Source: Cyclobacteriaceae bacterium
GTDB lineage: Bacteria; Bacteroidota; Bacteroidia; Cytophagales; Cyclobacteriaceae
Direction: 5' to 3'
Assembly: GCA_019638355.1 (NCBI GenBank)
Contig: JAHBTY010000004.1
Coordinates: 1-64,000, forward strand
DNA: 64,000 nt
Both the position numbers and the translations under genes were made by a program. Positions 11,801 to 20,564 of the stretch are shown here, one piece after another; position 1 is the first letter of the stretch, and each line of letters starts with the position of its first letter. Below the pieces are notes generated by a model. That model saw only the letters and a program-made list of their open reading frames with translations, had not been told where the DNA came from and searched no databases.

Positions 11801-12067
11801 GCCCCCATAAAGCACTGGTATAAGCCCACAATTCATTAAGCTGGATTTACCACTACCCGAGTAACCCATAATGGTTACCGACCTGTTTTGGTAGAGCTTC
11901 AGCAGGATTTCGTCAACCTGGCCTTCGCGGCCAAAGAATAAATGACTATCGTTGAGGGTAAAAGGTCTTAGTCCGGGAAATGGATTAGCACCAACCTTAT
12001 CACCCGAAAAATTTGGATCGGGTGAGGGTTCATTCAAATCGCCAACTTGTACAGAATAATTTAACAT
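8858..12067 (-). CDS. nSTAND1-type NTPase with transmembrane helix, coiled coil and C-terminal WD40 repeats
   Basis: 1069 residues. The nSTAND1 signature NPFPGLRPF..DSHLFFGR lies at residues 28-46, Walker A (GYSGSGKSS) at 68-76 and a Walker B-like FFLVDQFEELF at about 166-176. A winged-helix-like region follows. A single hydrophobic segment (LILGLLLLIATGFFVYGFF) lies near residue 520, then a long Lys/Glu/Ala-rich coiled coil (about 540-640), and the C-terminal part carries WD40-type repeats (ISPDGKQLAGVS, LKFSPDGLLLASAG, IGFTPDSNYLVAS). The family works as a ligand-triggered signalling ATPase with a sensor propeller; the trigger here is unknown. The single membrane segment would place the ATPase and the propeller on opposite sides of the inner membrane. 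It heads the run STAND, barrel, lipoprotein, giant surface protein, so its output may concern the envelope. STAND ATPases also occur in phage defence, but no effector domain is seen here. Confidence 0.85.
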   Translation of the reverse strand: MLNYSVQVGDLNEPSPDPNFSGDKVGANPFPGLRPFTLNDSHLFFGREGQVDEILLKLYQNRSVTIMGYSGSGKSSLMNCGLIPVLYGGFMTETGPNWKIITIRPGNSPIENLAKAVVNFLVDEGRVAPEDKHIHRAIINSVLRSSSQGLIELSKYIQQQTHENIFFLVDQFEELFRFKHSDSENANEALTYVNLMLEAVAQRKVPVYLAINMRSDFIGECAAFHGLTQLINSSNYLVPQMSREQKRMAIEGPVAVGGGRISPRLIKRLLSDVGDNQDQLPILQHALMRTWDYWVANREPGEPMDIRHYNAVGRIAQALSLHANEAFEELDTQEKRIAETLFKTLTEKNAEGLEMRRPARISEVAQLAQVSDDQVIAVVEQFRKPGRSFLMPGMQVDLKPTTQVELSHESLMRIWTRLSAWVEEEYESAQMYRRVSDAAAMYQIGKTSLWRPPDLQLALNWQKKQNPTRQWAQRYDIAFERAIVFLDTSRITYEAELKNQEMLQRRMLRRARATNLILGLLLLIATGFFVYGFFQRIEAERQRAEALASKEIAEAASIEANTQRNKAEQALILVEQQKEIVDKQYAELKASAEKLRIALLEAETQKRRAEFNEREALVQRDSARFAMDSARSNLALANRNYQNALRLLALSKAQSLAAKSEGLDDAQLAGLTSMQAYLFHTKYEGKQYDPYIFRGLYYAIAKLQGYNYNAQKMPGNSRNRMYAVAVTNQNSTYYTTGSDGRVYKADYKNQTLAPQIIYENKGFPNRVLALSKDDKYLVNASDSSYMEIINLTASPKPLKVEGHTRLITDIKFIPDNISFISTSSDKTLRLSNASNGESRKLVTLPYELKAIDISPDGKQLAGVSVTGKVLLVDLVSNKYKEVWSDENTIKLADSTKSVKVANRILSVAWHPQRNLLALGVEILNDKRNVIRGTVKLLDLQTNRVKELSGHKAGISDLKFSPDGLLLASAGLDSKLQMWVIDHEEDLPIVMDNNNGSVWDIGFTPDSNYLVASCNNGEVRIWPTDTRMLAEQVCPKLQRNMTQEEWDSYVGKEKEFPYESTCRSLLIKKI

Positions 12068-12200
12068 CCTGCCTTAAGACCTGTTAGAACTGAAATTTAC
12101 AAAATCCGGGAGTATCAGAATATTTAGTAGGAATATTACAACGTTTAAAAAATATACCTTACTCCAATCTTAGTTTAAAAAATCTGTGAAATTTAAAGGA

Positions 12201-15200
12201 TTATCCAATATATTCCAAAAATTTGTCTGCCATAGCCACATGTTCGGACAATAATTCATAAAACTGTTCCTTATTTACGATTAGAATTATAGCTGGCTTT
12301 ACTGCTTTGAGGCTATGGCTATTGATATAACCTGGATAGGCCAGCCGCTCACCTACAAACTGGCCGGGTAAGTAAGTTGTCGATTTGTTGTTGCGATCGT
12401 AATAATCTACTTCGCCTTTAAACACAATAAAAAAATCGGTTGTATTCAATTCATCAATATGTATTGTTTTTCCGGTTTCGAGTGTACTGGTTTTGGTTAC
12501 ATCAGCCAGGTAGGATAATAGTATGCCCGGCACATTCTGAAATAATTCGGTTTGCTGAAAGAATAGAATTTTGTCATATAGCATGGGGCTGCTACCTACT
12601 CCAAGAATTGTTTTATCCAGCGTTCGCTTAATATCATTGCCCAACCTGGTTACATGTGTTGTATAAAGGTCGGGGTCTATTTGGTGCAAGGCCCATGCAG
12701 CTGTTTCGCGAATCAACCAATCTGGATTAAACAGTTGGGCAATTAAATCGAGGTTAAACTCTGAAATGCGTTGAGTTCCAATCAGGTGTAGTACTGTTGC
12801 TTTTGTCCAACGGTTACTCTGGGTAAAATCCCGATTGATCAGGAATTTTAAAACGAGTTTTTCATCCAACGAAACGCGGGGATAAAAAATTTCGAGCCGC
12901 TTTATCTTTTCCGTTATACTTAAATCATCCAACACCGGTAAAACCCGCATTTTAAGTTGTTCGGAAAGAAATACATCTAACAATTCAATTGCATACGTAA
13001 TTCCTTCTGCCGTTCCCGAATCAATATTCTCCTTTACTAACTGGATTGAGCGGGTATCGTATAACATAGCCAGCAACATATAAATATGTTCTATGTCATT
13101 TTGAACTTCGCGGTGCAAAGCCCTTCGTACCACACGGGTTTGTTCGTCATCGCCAATTTCGGTGAGTGCGCCCAGGTTCCAGGCAATTGCTCCAATATCC
13201 GATTCTATTGCGTATTTGATGCGACTAATCTGCGAAATTCCAGCTTTAAAACCCGACTCGCCAAGGGATAACAAAACTTGCGAAACCACTACCTTATCCG
13301 GGTAGTCAATTTTGTTCCACAGCATATCTTTAGCGCGGTTGCCACCAATTACACCAATGATCTGAACTAATTTAAGCATAACTGCAGACGCCTGACCAGG
13401 TCTGTAAAAGGCATTGTCTAGTAAAGGGAGAGCGGTTTCACCAACCAGAATTAATGCATTCAGGGCTTCGTTGGCATATTCTGGCTGACCCAGGTTATCG
13501 ATCAGGGCTAAAATGACCTCATTATCATTTCGCTTAACAGCAGTTTTTATAGCTGCGCTTCTAACCTTATGATTTGCATCGCTTAAAAGTTCAATCAAGA
13601 AAGAAATATTTTCGCGGTTTTGAGAATGTAAGAGAAGTTCTGCGCAATAATGCCGATCATTAACATCGGTTGATCGGGCCAGGCGAAGTATTCGCGCCTT
13701 TTGAATATCTCCACCACTATTCAATATCATGTCCAACTCTGTGCGCGAAAGGATGTTCTTATCGGTATTCGCTTTATCCTTATCAATTCGAATAACATAG
13801 TTTTCAGAAACCGATAAACCTTTAAGCTCATTCATTTTGCGCTGGGCAAAGTCTTTGGTTGTGTCCTGTGGATTCTTCATCAAAACATTTATCCAACTCC
13901 CAACTTTACCCGGTTCAATTTTTTCAAGTAGTTTAAAAGCAAATACGGCTTTGGCAGGATCGTCCTGCAAGAGATTAGACTCAAGCCGGGCAGTTATTTC
14001 CTTATAACCTACCTCTAAGCGTTCCTGCCCTTCACCTCCATATTCTAATTTAGATTTGATCTTCTCTTTGTACTCTGCGTACAGATTTTGAATTACTTTG
14101 TAGTACGCTAAGATTAACCCAAGTACAATTATGGGTATCCAAATGATTTTAAAGAAGGGGGCCAAAGCAAAGAGGAATATAAATAACCCTGCCAAAAACC
14201 GGCCCGACTCATTTACCACGCCTTCAACTTTTGCCTGAATGCTGAACCTTAATTTGTTATCGAGGGGTATAAACAGTAGCTTGTAGATGGGGCTTTCCAA
14301 TGAATCTTTTATCATTGAATTGAACAACCGGGTAACGGCCACAAACAAAAAGAAGTATATATAGGCTTGTGGGCTTAACGCAGCATCATATCCCAAAAAC
14401 ACACCCGTTAAGATTGACCCGATAGAAAGCAATGCAACTACTACCGGTAAAACAAATAATGAAATCCGAATACCGTAGGTACTTAATATCTTATCGTTTA
14501 CAAATAATTGCATGAGCAAGCTTAGCGCATAGATTGCCCCGTTGAAGTATGCCAGAAAATTGGTTAGGTCGCGTTGGTCGGGGTATTGTTTATTCAAAAG
14601 CGTTTGAAACGTGAACTGGTTAAAACTTAAGGTAACCATTGACACGATTAGAAAAATAGAAAGCAATCGGATATACCGATCGCCCAAAATTTTACTAAAC
14701 CCGGTTTCGGCCCGAACGGTTGCATCGGTGCCTATCCGGGCTAAGGTGAAATTGGTTGCAATTAATATGAGGCAAATAAGCGAGCCGATTATACTGATAT
14801 TGCATACAATAAGGTAATTGGACGTGTCGGGAAATAACGCGGCTGTTGCCGGAATTAAAAAGTTAGCCAGAATGATGGCTATTAACTGACCAGTATCGAT
14901 CCAACCGATAATTCGTTTTGATTGTTTGAAATTAAAAAGCCGGCCAAAAATACCCCAATAGCAAAGCAACAGAATAGCCGTTATGGGCCCCACCAGGCAA
15001 TACATAACAAACAGTGTTGCGTTTTGAACACCTTCGTCAGTAAAATGATAGAAATAATAAATAGAAAGTGTGGCCAGAATAATGAGTACAATACTGCTGA
15101 TGGTAAGGGTTACAAACTTTAACCTGTTTTGGAAAAAAGTGAAAACAATAGTGGAGATAATACCCAAAACGCCCGATACCAGAAAGGCCTGATCTAATTT

Positions 15201-15350
15201 ATCGCTTAACTTGTTGAGAAAGAGTGATTCGGCAGTTACCTGGTATGTTGCAATAAAAATACCAATGAAGAACCCTGTGGCAAGCATCAGCCAAACCTGA
15301 CCTTGTTCTTCAGGTTTTACTCCTAAAAAGGCTAATGCATTTCTTTTCAC
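12201..15350 (-). CDS. Multidomain membrane protein: NTT/MFS-like transporter, HEAT repeats, cyclic-nucleotide-binding domain
   Basis: 1049 residues. Residues 1-420 carry about 12 hydrophobic segments and resemble the Npt1/Npt2 nucleotide-transporter or MFS fold (GFFIGIFIATYQVTAESLFL at the start, a SPIYKLLFIPLD stretch near 350). Residues about 440-880 are helical HEAT-like repeats (AELLLHSQNRENISFLIELL, KVRSAAIKTAV). Residues about 930-1049 form a cNMP-binding/Crp-type beta roll (FFIVFKGEVDYYD followed by PGQFVGERLAYPG). It ends in a short helix with no DNA-binding domain. True nucleotide exchangers are typical of intracellular bacteria and plastids; fused to a HEAT scaffold and a nucleotide sensor in a free-living lineage, the transporter part may be a sensor or act on another substrate. 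It is transcribed alone, with 133 nt separating it from the STAND gene. Confidence 0.7.
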   Translation of the reverse strand: MKRNALAFLGVKPEEQGQVWLMLATGFFIGIFIATYQVTAESLFLNKLSDKLDQAFLVSGVLGIISTIVFTFFQNRLKFVTLTISSIVLIILATLSIYYFYHFTDEGVQNATLFVMYCLVGPITAILLLCYWGIFGRLFNFKQSKRIIGWIDTGQLIAIILANFLIPATAALFPDTSNYLIVCNISIIGSLICLILIATNFTLARIGTDATVRAETGFSKILGDRYIRLLSIFLIVSMVTLSFNQFTFQTLLNKQYPDQRDLTNFLAYFNGAIYALSLLMQLFVNDKILSTYGIRISLFVLPVVVALLSIGSILTGVFLGYDAALSPQAYIYFFLFVAVTRLFNSMIKDSLESPIYKLLFIPLDNKLRFSIQAKVEGVVNESGRFLAGLFIFLFALAPFFKIIWIPIIVLGLILAYYKVIQNLYAEYKEKIKSKLEYGGEGQERLEVGYKEITARLESNLLQDDPAKAVFAFKLLEKIEPGKVGSWINVLMKNPQDTTKDFAQRKMNELKGLSVSENYVIRIDKDKANTDKNILSRTELDMILNSGGDIQKARILRLARSTDVNDRHYCAELLLHSQNRENISFLIELLSDANHKVRSAAIKTAVKRNDNEVILALIDNLGQPEYANEALNALILVGETALPLLDNAFYRPGQASAVMLKLVQIIGVIGGNRAKDMLWNKIDYPDKVVVSQVLLSLGESGFKAGISQISRIKYAIESDIGAIAWNLGALTEIGDDEQTRVVRRALHREVQNDIEHIYMLLAMLYDTRSIQLVKENIDSGTAEGITYAIELLDVFLSEQLKMRVLPVLDDLSITEKIKRLEIFYPRVSLDEKLVLKFLINRDFTQSNRWTKATVLHLIGTQRISEFNLDLIAQLFNPDWLIRETAAWALHQIDPDLYTTHVTRLGNDIKRTLDKTILGVGSSPMLYDKILFFQQTELFQNVPGILLSYLADVTKTSTLETGKTIHIDELNTTDFFIVFKGEVDYYDRNNKSTTYLPGQFVGERLAYPGYINSHSLKAVKPAIILIVNKEQFYELLSEHVAMADKFLEYIG

Positions 15351-15451
15351 GATTTGAAATTAAAACTAAAAGAAGACAACACAAAAAAGCCACGCAGTCT
15401 TACACCGGTGGCATCTTTTGCAGTTGCTATGCTTTCTTAAATCCGTTAAGC

Positions 15452-16084
15452 TTATTTCTTCTTGGCTTTGGTAGTATCCGATTTTACTTTTGGAGCCGCC
15501 AACTCCTGTTTATATTGCTCATTCAATCCTGCAATAACATCTTGGGTTATATCGATGGCTGAGCCTCCGTACAACAAATCGCTGCTGGTATTATACTTCA
15601 ATACTACTTGTAACTCTTTGTCTTGGGCATAGCCTTTCAGGTAGTTTGTAACCTTTAAGTAAAGGTCTTCATTTACTTTGGCTTGCTCTTCCATTAGCTC
15701 TTGTTCCAGGCTGCGTTGGTACATATCTAAGTTCTGGCGCTTTTTACCTAAATCTTCTTCTACCGCTTTAGCTTGACCTATTGTCATGCTACCATAATTA
15801 CGTTGGTACGCTGCAATATCGTTTTGTAGGCTTTGTGCCCGACTTTGCAAATCCTGATCTAGTTTTTTGCCCTTAGCCTCCAGTTTTTCTACAGTGGCTT
15901 TAAAAAAATCGTAATGTTTAAGAACAGTATCAGAATTTATAAAGGCAATTTTTATATCGGTGGGAATGGTACCCGCCCCGGTGGCAACACTGCTTGATTT
16001 GCTGCCCGATGAAAAGTGTAAATAGTATAGAACTGCAACAGCTACTACCAATATCCCATTCAGGGCAAGAGAAATATTTTTCAT
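15452..16084 (-). CDS. OmpH/Skp-family periplasmic chaperone
   Basis: 210 residues from the ATG at 16084. An in-frame start 12 codons earlier (16120) would put an uncharged extension ahead of the signal anchor, so I prefer the inner start beginning MKNISLALNGILVV. After the hydrophobic N-terminus there is a flexible Ser/Gly linker and the Skp-type strand IKIAFINSDTVLKHYDFF. A long charged coiled coil (KGKKLDQDLQSRAQSLQND...) follows, and then the closing strand LQVVLKYNTSSDLLYGG that completes the trimeric body. The C-terminus is Lys-rich. The family holds unfolded outer-membrane proteins in the periplasm. The N-terminal anchor looks uncleaved, unlike soluble Skp. Confidence 0.8.
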   Translation of the reverse strand: MKNISLALNGILVVAVAVLYYLHFSSGSKSSSVATGAGTIPTDIKIAFINSDTVLKHYDFFKATVEKLEAKGKKLDQDLQSRAQSLQNDIAAYQRNYGSMTIGQAKAVEEDLGKKRQNLDMYQRSLEQELMEEQAKVNEDLYLKVTNYLKGYAQDKELQVVLKYNTSSDLLYGGSAIDITQDVIAGLNEQYKQELAAPKVKSDTTKAKKK

Positions 16085-16140
16085 GAATTCAAAATTTGTT
16101 AGGGCGGCAAATATAGCCAAAGCACCCCAATATTTTCAAC

Positions 16141-16659
16141 CTATTCAAAATCAGTACTAATCTGAAAGGTGTAAAGCGCGGTGTCCAGTTTAAGAGTGCC
16201 TGCTCTGTAATCGTTTATAAAGCGAGTAATTACTTCATTTGTGATTGCCGGCACGTGAAGGCCGGCATCCATACCCAACCCTACCGGATTATCAGGATCA
16301 AGCTCCAAATGTTCCTGAACTTTTACTGCTTCTTCCTCTTCAAGTTCCAATAAAATCTCAGCCATCAACATCCCCATCTCTTCTTCGTTGCTGGCAGCAT
16401 CAGCTTCTTTCGATTTCATATACTGCGCAAATTTTTCAGCAGCCCGGGCCTCGGCCTCTTCATGCATTTCACTTTCATGATGCAGGCGTAATGTGTACAA
16501 CACACAATCGCAGATTACCTCCTGCCCCGCGTGCAGTGTAAGAAAGTAAAAGTGAACACACTCATCAGTGGGTTCGTCTTCATCATCAATATAAAATAAA
16601 TCATTACCCAGCTTTTGCCGAATGTGGGCTATCCTTTCTTTATCTTTTTTAGTTTCCAT
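16141..16659 (-). CDS. Acidic conserved hypothetical protein
   Basis: 172 residues, rich in Glu and Asp (for example EEEMGMLMAEILLELEEEEA at about 94-113), with no signal peptide and no membrane segment. I do not recognise a family. The first half has a CVHFYFLTLHAGQEVICDCV stretch that may form strands, and the centre is helical and acidic. It lies 3 nt downstream of the carbonic anhydrase-like gene on the same strand and 56 nt upstream of the OmpH-like gene, so the three probably form one transcript. An interaction or chaperone-like role is only a guess. Confidence 0.6.
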   Translation of the reverse strand: METKKDKERIAHIRQKLGNDLFYIDDEDEPTDECVHFYFLTLHAGQEVICDCVLYTLRLHHESEMHEEAEARAAEKFAQYMKSKEADAASNEEEMGMLMAEILLELEEEEAVKVQEHLELDPDNPVGLGMDAGLHVPAITNEVITRFINDYRAGTLKLDTALYTFQISTDFE

Positions 16660-16662
16660 TTT

Positions 16663-17178
16663 TTACTTCGGTTCAAACCACTTGGCATACATGGGGTAAT
16701 TACGGGCGGTTCTTTCTATTACTGCTTTCATTTCATCGCCCACATCTTTAACTTTTTTAGCAGGCATACCGGCAAAAATGCTTCCCGGTTCAATAATGGT
16801 TTTAGGTAACACCACCGCACCCGCTGCCACCACAGACCCTGCTCCTACCACAGCATCATCCATGACAATCGCACCCATGCCAATCAGTACATTATCCTCG
16901 ATTGTGCAGCCATGTACAATTGCATTGTGGGCAATTGAAACATTGCTGCCAATTATTGTTTTCGCTTTCTGATAGGTGCAATGAATGACCGCACCATCTT
17001 GAATGTTGGTGTTATCTCCGATAGTAATAGAATGAACATCGCCTCGCACAACCGCATTAAACCAAACAGTGCAATTATCACCCATGTAAACTTCGCCCAC
17101 CACTACTGCTGTTTCTGCTAAAAAGCAATTAGCCCCAAACCGGGGTGCAAAGCCTCTTACTTCTTGTACTATCGCCAT
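16663..17178 (-). CDS. Gamma-class carbonic anhydrase family protein (left-handed beta-helix)
   Basis: 171 residues made of hexapeptide repeats (VVGEVYMGDNCTVWFNAVVRGD, IGDNTNIQDGAVIHC, VIGMGAIVMDDAVV) forming a left-handed beta helix with a C-terminal helix (FAGMPAKKVKDV). The His residues expected to bind metal are present in GAVIHCTY and SIAHNAIVHGC. The length matches the YrdA/CaiE-like group, which is shorter than Cam and lacks its acidic loop, so carbonic anhydrase activity is not assured. Cytoplasmic. It is the first gene of a minus-strand set and is divergent from miaB across 117 nt. Confidence 0.85.
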   Translation of the reverse strand: MAIVQEVRGFAPRFGANCFLAETAVVVGEVYMGDNCTVWFNAVVRGDVHSITIGDNTNIQDGAVIHCTYQKAKTIIGSNVSIAHNAIVHGCTIEDNVLIGMGAIVMDDAVVGAGSVVAAGAVVLPKTIIEPGSIFAGMPAKKVKDVGDEMKAVIERTARNYPMYAKWFEPK

Positions 17179-17268
17179 CGTGCAAATTGTTTTTAAAATT
17201 CAAAACTAATCTTATTACAAGAGGTTTTAAACTATCTGCCAAGATGTCATTAAAGCTGGAAAATTTTA

Positions 17269-17276
17269 TAAATTTG
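17269..17276 (+). promoter_or_regulatory. Bacteroidota-type -7 element ahead of miaB
   Basis: TAAATTTG matches the TAnnTTTG -7 consensus exactly and lies 20 nt upstream of the miaB ATG. A good -33 TTTG is not seen at the expected distance, so this rests on the -7 element and its position. Confidence 0.4.
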
Positions 17277-17295
17277 CAACCTTGAATCCGTCAGA

Positions 17296-18756
17296 ATGAA
17301 GAATTTAATTGAAGATATAGATGTTATAACCCCCAATTCGGCCGAAGCATGCGAAACAATGAAAGTTACGGCCGAAACCAATACCGGTAAAAATCGCAAA
17401 CTTTATATCGAGAGTTATGGCTGCCAAATGAATTTTTCGGATAGCGAAATTGTAGCTTCAATCCTCCAAAAAGAAGGTTTTGACACTACCTCAGAACTGG
17501 CGCAGGCTGACCTTGTGTTTTTGAATACCTGTTCGATTCGCGAAAAGGCTGAGCAAACCGTTCGCCACCGACTGCAGCAAATACAATCATTCAAGAAAAA
17601 GAAACCCGAAATGCTGGTGGGTGTGTTGGGGTGTATGGCCGAGCGATTAAAAACCAAATTGCTGGAAGAAGAGAAAATAGTGGATTTAGTGGCTGGCCCT
17701 GATGCTTACCGCGATCTGCCCAAGTTAGTAGCCCAGGTAGATGAGGGCGACAAAGCTGTAAACACGTTTCTTTCGCGCGAAGAAACCTATGGCGATATTA
17801 CCCCGGTTCGCCTGGATAGCAACGGTGTTACCGCGTTCATCTCAATCATGCGCGGGTGCGACAACATGTGTTCGTTCTGTGTGGTACCTTATACGCGTGG
17901 CCGGGAACGTAGCCGCGATCCACACTCCATTGTAGCCGAAGCAAAAGATTTATTCAGCAAAGGCTACCGTGAAGTAACCTTACTAGGCCAGAATGTGGAT
18001 TCCTATAAATGGAGTGAAGCAGAAAACAACAAGGCCCGGCTGGAGAAGCAAGGCATAAACCAGGTTGTAAATTTTGCCAATCTGTTGGAAATGGTGGCAT
18101 TAGTGCACCCAGACTTACGCGTTCGGTTCTCCACATCTCATCCCAAAGATATTACCGATGAGGTGCTGCATGTAATGGCTCAGCACGAAAACATCTCCAA
18201 ATACATTCACCTGCCTGTGCAAAGTGGAAACTCGCGAATACTGGAATTAATGAATCGCGGTTACTCGCGCGAGTGGTATCTGGAAAAAGTAAATCGCATT
18301 CGCGAAATTCTTGGGCCCCACTGTGCCATATCCTCGGATATGATTGCCGGGTTCTGTACAGAGACGGAGACTGAACATGAAGAAACCCTTTCGCTAATGG
18401 ATTTGGTGATGTACGATTATGCCTACATGTTTATTTATTCAGAACGGCCCGGCACACCAGCCGCCAAAAAATTTACAGACGACATTCCGAATGAAATTAA
18501 AATACGCAGGCTGGAGGAAATTATAAATAAACAACGCGCACATTCCTTGCTTCGAAACCAGCAAGATGTAGGAACAATACAGAAGGTACTTATTGAAGGT
18601 AATTCGAGAAGAAGTGATGAGCATTGGCAAGGTCGTACATCAGCCAACCGGGTAGCTGTGTTTGCTAAAACCGGAAATAAAAACAAAGGCGAATACGTCA
18701 ATGTTTTAATAGAGAGTTGTACCGGAGGTACGTTGATTGGACGAATAGTTGAATAA
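17296..18756 (+). CDS. miaB: tRNA-2-methylthio-N6-dimethylallyladenosine synthase MiaB
   Basis: 486 residues. This radical-SAM methylthiotransferase modifies A37 of tRNAs reading codons that start with U, acting on i6A. The N-terminal UPF0004 domain begins [12 protein letters not shown] (Cys43) with further cluster cysteines in LNTCSIRE and LGCMAE. The radical-SAM motif is [17 protein letters not shown] near residue 187, and the C-terminal ~65 residues form the TRAM RNA-binding domain. A 20-residue N-terminal extension precedes the domain. It starts the plus-strand run miaB, sigma-54 activator, lptE, TPR-like gene, secG, with only 2 nt before the next gene. Confidence 0.95.
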   Translation: MKNLIEDIDVITPNSAEACETMKVTAETNTGKNRKLYIESYGCQMNFSDSEIVASILQKEGFDTTSELAQADLVFLNTCSIREKAEQTVRHRLQQIQSFKKKKPEMLVGVLGCMAERLKTKLLEEEKIVDLVAGPDAYRDLPKLVAQVDEGDKAVNTFLSREETYGDITPVRLDSNGVTAFISIMRGCDNMCSFCVVPYTRGRERSRDPHSIVAEAKDLFSKGYREVTLLGQNVDSYKWSEAENNKARLEKQGINQVVNFANLLEMVALVHPDLRVRFSTSHPKDITDEVLHVMAQHENISKYIHLPVQSGNSRILELMNRGYSREWYLEKVNRIREILGPHCAISSDMIAGFCTETETEHEETLSLMDLVMYDYAYMFIYSERPGTPAAKKFTDDIPNEIKIRRLEEIINKQRAHSLLRNQQDVGTIQKVLIEGNSRRSDEHWQGRTSANRVAVFAKTGNKNKGEYVNVLIESCTGGTLIGRIVE

Positions 18757-18758
18757 AG

Positions 18759-20003
18759 ATGGCAATTTCAGAATCAGAAATTCAAAGTGTAAAACAGCGG
18801 TTTGGTGTAATTGGTAATTCGCCCCTGCTTAATAATGCGGTGCGGGTTGCCATGCAGGTTGCGCCTACCGATATGTCGGTATTGATTACAGGCGAAAGCG
18901 GAAGTGGAAAGGAGTCCTTTTCCAAGATCATTCACCATCTCAGTGCACGCAAGCATGGGCAATTCATTGCAATCAATTGCGGTTCAATTCCGGAAGGCAC
19001 CATCGACTCGGAGTTATTCGGGCATGAGAAAGGATCGTTTACGGGTGCTCATGAATCCCGTAAAGGTTATTTTGAAGTTACTAATGGCGGAACCATTTTT
19101 TTAGATGAGATTGGCGAAATGCCGTTAGGAACACAAGCACGGTTGTTGCGAGTGCTTGAGAATGGTGAGTTTATAAAAGTTGGTTCTTCCAAGGTTCAGA
19201 AAACAGATGTGCGTGTAGTGGCTGCTACCAATGTTAATTTATTGGTAAAAGTAGAACAAGGTAAGTTTCGCGAAGATTTGTATTACCGGTTAAGTACCGT
19301 GCCTATTTATGTTCCGCCTTTGCGCGAGCGCGGTAAAGATGTAGAACTGCTCTTCAGAAAATTTGCCACCGACTTTGCCGAAAAGTATAAGGTGAAACCA
19401 ATAGCACTTACTGAAGATGCAAAAAGTCTGTTGGTTAAATACCGGTTTCCCGGAAACATCAGGCAATTAAAAAACATGGTGGAGCAGATTTCAGTATTGT
19501 CATCGGACAATGCAGAAATTACGGGTGAGATTCTGGCGCATTATATTCCTAAAGAAACCAGCTTGCCAGCCTTGTATAAAGATCAGAATGGAGTGGATAA
19601 CATCTCTGAACGCGAGATTCTGTACAAAATCCTTTTCGATTTGCGCAAGGATATGAACGATCTGAAAAAGATTGTGCTGGAAGGTGCTGCCAACCCAGCA
19701 CATGCAGCCCAGTTGGTGAAAGAACATGCGGGGCTATTTGAAGGAATTGATGAAAATATTTCTGCAGCGCAGCAAGTAACTTATCTGGATTCGCCTACGA
19801 CCCAAACCGAAACGGAAGAAGAAGTACAAGACATTACGCACGAGGCTGAAGATGATTCACTTTCGATTGTGAAGAAAGAAAAGGAGTTGATTATGCGGGC
19901 GTTGCGTAAAAACAATAACAAGCGCAAATATGCGGCACGCGATTTGGGTATTTCGGAGCGCACGTTGTATCGCAAAATAAAAGAATACGAACTTGAAGAG
20001 TAA
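18759..20003 (+). CDS. Sigma-54-dependent transcriptional activator without a receiver domain
   Basis: 414 residues. The AAA+ domain starts within 15 residues of the N-terminus (FGVIGNSPLLNNAV), with Walker A GESGSGKES, the sigma-54 contact loop present as GSFTGA rather than GAFTGA, Walker B GGTIFLDEIGEM, and an arginine-finger region LYYRLSTVPIYVPPLRER. Residues about 280-360 are a variable linker. The C-terminus is a Fis-type helix-turn-helix (KYAARDLGISERTLYRKIKEYE). No receiver, GAF or PAS domain is present, so activity is probably set by level or by a separate protein. It overlaps the start of lptE by 11 nt and follows miaB by 2 nt, so it is translated in an envelope-biogenesis operon. 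Targets are not visible. Confidence 0.9.
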   Translation: MAISESEIQSVKQRFGVIGNSPLLNNAVRVAMQVAPTDMSVLITGESGSGKESFSKIIHHLSARKHGQFIAINCGSIPEGTIDSELFGHEKGSFTGAHESRKGYFEVTNGGTIFLDEIGEMPLGTQARLLRVLENGEFIKVGSSKVQKTDVRVVAATNVNLLVKVEQGKFREDLYYRLSTVPIYVPPLRERGKDVELLFRKFATDFAEKYKVKPIALTEDAKSLLVKYRFPGNIRQLKNMVEQISVLSSDNAEITGEILAHYIPKETSLPALYKDQNGVDNISEREILYKILFDLRKDMNDLKKIVLEGAANPAHAAQLVKEHAGLFEGIDENISAAQQVTYLDSPTTQTETEEEVQDITHEAEDDSLSIVKKEKELIMRALRKNNNKRKYAARDLGISERTLYRKIKEYELEE

Positions 20004-20517
20004 CCGACTTATTGCATTTGTTGTACTGATAGCCTTGCCGCTTATTCAGGGTTGCATCAGTTATTCATTTAGAGGAACTTCTACAGCTGCTAAATCTATA
20101 CAGGTTGAAGATTTCTTTAACAATACCGATCTGGGGCCTGCCAACCTGGGCCAAACATTTACCAACCGGTTAAAGGAATATGTACAACAGAACTCCAGCC
20201 TTAGAGTTGTAAAAGAAAATGGCGAACTTCAGATTGAAGGCACACTTACCCAATATGCTGTTACACCCGTTGCACCGGTTGCAGGCGGAGCAAATAGCCG
20301 GATAGACCCCGCTTCCCTAACCCGCCTTACCATTGCTGTGAAAGTTAATTATGTGGATACTCTCGTACCCAAGAATAACTTCAAAGACAAAACCTTCAGT
20401 TTCTATCAGGATTTTCCAAGTACACAGGACTTAAACTCGGTGCAAGAGAACCTGGAACGTAAAATCTTCGATCAGATCTTCATCGATATCTTTAACGCCA
20501 CCTTAGCCAACTGGTAA
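19993..20517 (+). CDS. lptE: LptE-family LPS-assembly lipoprotein
   Basis: 174 residues. The only start that keeps the signal peptide is TTG at 19993, inside the sigma-54 activator gene. The lipobox is LIQGC and the mature protein begins CISYSFRG. The mature part has the family layout: an early VEDFFNNTD strand, FTNRLKEYVQQNSSLRVV, and a late ERKIFDQIFIDIFN helix. LptE plugs the LptD barrel that delivers LPS to the outer leaflet. The position between an activator and secG is common in Bacteroidota. Confidence 0.8.
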   Translation: MKSNRLIAFVVLIALPLIQGCISYSFRGTSTAAKSIQVEDFFNNTDLGPANLGQTFTNRLKEYVQQNSSLRVVKENGELQIEGTLTQYAVTPVAPVAGGANSRIDPASLTRLTIAVKVNYVDTLVPKNNFKDKTFSFYQDFPSTQDLNSVQENLERKIFDQIFIDIFNATLANW

Positions 20518-20564
20518 AGGTTGCATCAAGCCGTAATTTCGCCTACTTTTACTTTCACGGCTTA

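Noticed and set aside
8858-12067. Complete anti-phage system
   Set aside because: A STAND ATPase alone, without an effector domain or defence neighbours, does not support this; the partners are envelope proteins.
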